From assembly GCA_015657735.1 (NCBI GenBank), contig SSSX01000251.1, positions 1 through 8,122 on the forward strand: a stretch of 8,122 bases of DNA. Direction: 5' to 3'. The notes beneath the pieces were generated by a model. That model saw only the letters and a list, made by a program, of their open reading frames with translations. It searched no databases and was not told the DNA's origin. Each line of letters starts with the position of its first letter. The first letter of the stretch is position 1. The position numbers and the translations under genes were made by a program. This DNA comes from Zoogloeaceae bacterium. GTDB lineage: Bacteria; Pseudomonadota; Gammaproteobacteria; Burkholderiales; Rhodocyclaceae. Shown piece after piece: positions 7,193 through 8,122 of this stretch.

Positions 7193-8037
7193 CGCGGCGC
7201 TCCGGGCAGCGCCGGCAGTGCGATGCCGGGCGGCAGGTAGCGTTCGAGCCAGCGGGCGTAGGCGAGCGGGTTCCAGAGGTGCAGGCCGTGGTGGCGCAGG
7301 GCGGCGAAATCGGCCGGCGAGGGCATCGAGCGGTAGCCGCGGCGGCGGCGGTCCTGCGGGGTGCCGGGAGGGCGGCAGCCGGCGGCGCAGGCGTCGATGG
7401 CGGCGAGCACGGTGGGGATGGCCAGCGGGTAGAGGCCGGCGAGCTGGGCGAGCAGGCAGCTTTCGGGGTCGATGGGGGCGTCGTGGACGGCCAGCAGCGG
7501 GCCGTCGTCGATGCCGGGGGTGATCCAGTGGACGCTGCAGCCGAAGGCTTCGGCGCCGCCGATCACCGCCCGCAGCGGCGCGTGCAGGCCGGCGTATTCG
7601 GGCAGGCGGCCGGGGTGGACGTTGAGGATGCCGTAGCGCGGCACGGCGATGGTGGCGGCGTCGAAGATGTGGCTGAAGCGGGCGACGATCAGCAGATCGG
7701 GGGCGAGCGCGGCGAGGCGGGCGCAGCTGGGCGCGTCGAGGGCCGTGATGATCTCGAGCGGCGCCCGGTGGCGGCGGGCGAGGCCGGCGAAGGTGGCGTC
7801 GGCGGCCTGGTCGGCGAGGCTGGCGGGCAGCGCGTCGATCAGCGGGAAGAGCAGGTCGACCGGCAGGGTGCGTTCGACGAAGCGCAGTTCGGCCAGTTCG
7901 GCGACGTCGTCCTCGGCGCCGCGGTTTTTTTCGGAGAGCCACAGGCCGACGATGTCGTGCCCCGCCAGCGCGGGCAGCAGGCGGTTCAGGAAGTGCGCGC
8001 CGTGGATGTCGCGCTTGGAGCAGACGAGCAGGCGCAT
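7189..8037 (-). CDS. Formyltransferase-family protein
   Basis: This is a 282-residue protein related to methionyl-tRNA, phosphoribosylglycinamide and sugar formyltransferases, which move a formyl group from 10-formyltetrahydrofolate to an amine. Seen: an N-terminal strand MRLLVCSKRDIHG; PDLLIVARFSHIF (113-125); the active-site stretch GILNVHPGRLPEYAG (136-150), whose Asn139 and His141 match the catalytic pair; and GIDDGPLLA (175-183), with Asp177 as the matching aspartate. All three catalytic positions are present, so it is probably active. NVHPGRLP is nearer to the glycinamide and sugar-modifying branches than to the tRNA enzyme, and the C-terminus after about residue 200 is Pro/Arg-rich and unfamiliar. 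The substrate is unknown. The start ATG at 8037 shares one base with the preceding stop (TGATG), and GAGG lies 7 bases upstream. The end overlaps the TIR gene by 4 bp, so it is translated together with the TIR-NTPase pair. It may modify a peptide, sugar or nucleotide used by that system; this is inference. Confidence 0.85.
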   Translation of the reverse strand: MRLLVCSKRDIHGAHFLNRLLPALAGHDIVGLWLSEKNRGAEDDVAELAELRFVERTLPVDLLFPLIDALPASLADQAADATFAGLARRHRAPLEIITALDAPSCARLAALAPDLLIVARFSHIFDAATIAVPRYGILNVHPGRLPEYAGLHAPLRAVIGGAEAFGCSVHWITPGIDDGPLLAVHDAPIDPESCLLAQLAGLYPLAIPTVLAAIDACAAGCRPPGTPQDRRRRGYRSMPSPADFAALRHHGLHLWNPLAYARWLERYLPPGIALPALPGAPR

Positions 8038-8122
8038 CAGCGTTCCTCTTCGCGGATGCCGACGATCTCGGCCACGTCGAGCAGCCGGAGCGGCGGGTAG
8101 CGGCCGAGTTGCAGGGCCACCG
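8037..8122 (-). CDS. 3' end of an unidentified gene upstream of the formyltransferase
   Basis: Only the last 27 residues are in the window: VALQLGRYPPLRLLDVAEIV, then GIREEER and TGA (8039-8037). The ending Val-Ala-Glu-Ile-Val-Gly-Ile-Arg is protein-like and free of stops. Its stop shares one base with the formyltransferase start, the normal pattern for coupled genes. The family cannot be told from this fragment. The gene matters because it would be the first visible member of the operon containing the formyltransferase, TIR and NTPase genes. The reading frame is inferred from the overlap and the Shine-Dalgarno-bearing end (GAAGAGG). Confidence 0.6.
   Translation of the reverse strand, partial: VALQLGRYPPLRLLDVAEIVGIREEER

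Noticed and set aside
7193..7942. N-terminal extension of the TIR protein by 250 residues
   Set aside because: The extension is Arg/Pro-rich, lies over the formyltransferase gene, and the TIR fold begins just after the ATG at 7192, which has its own Shine-Dalgarno site.
5900..8100. Plus-strand open frames at 5900-7240 and 7279-8100
   Set aside because: Both are antisense to the TIR and formyltransferase genes, which have intact catalytic motifs. Neither shows a recognisable domain.

Overview
All genes in this very GC-rich window (roughly 70% by eye) lie on the minus strand, so it reads from the right end (8122) to the left (1). Base composition, Shine-Dalgarno sites and gene content fit a high-GC Gram-negative bacterium. 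A betaproteobacterium such as a Rhodocyclales member is my best guess, but this is inference, not a match to a known genome.

Region A (8122 to 2094) is a tightly packed run of four genes. It begins with the C-terminal end of an unidentified gene, which shares one base with a formyltransferase-family gene. That overlaps by 4 bp (ATGA) a three-part TIR-domain protein, which in turn overlaps by 4 bp a 1202-residue nSTAND1 NTPase with a transmembrane helix and 14 WD40 repeats. The overlaps indicate one operon with coupled translation. A TIR effector beside a STAND ATPase with a large propeller sensor is the logic of bacterial immune or programmed-death systems. The formyltransferase is the unexpected partner.

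Region B (2093 to 1961) is a 133-bp gap. It holds a good sigma70-like promoter whose -35 box covers the NTPase stop codon, a 6-bp perfect hairpin just past the predicted transcription start, and a strong Shine-Dalgarno site for the next gene.

Region C (1960 to 1) is the start of a contractile-tail module: sheath protein, then a small tube-like protein, then the first 27 codons of another gene with a GTG start. Sheath and tube lengths resemble the PBSX pair XkdK/XkdM. The module could be a prophage, a tailocin or a contractile injection system; the window is too short to decide.

The main point of interest is the arrangement: a formyltransferase / TIR / nSTAND1-WD40 operon immediately upstream of, and co-directional with, a contractile sheath-tube operon. 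It may be a defence cassette beside a phage-derived element, or a sensor and death module tied functionally to the contractile apparatus.
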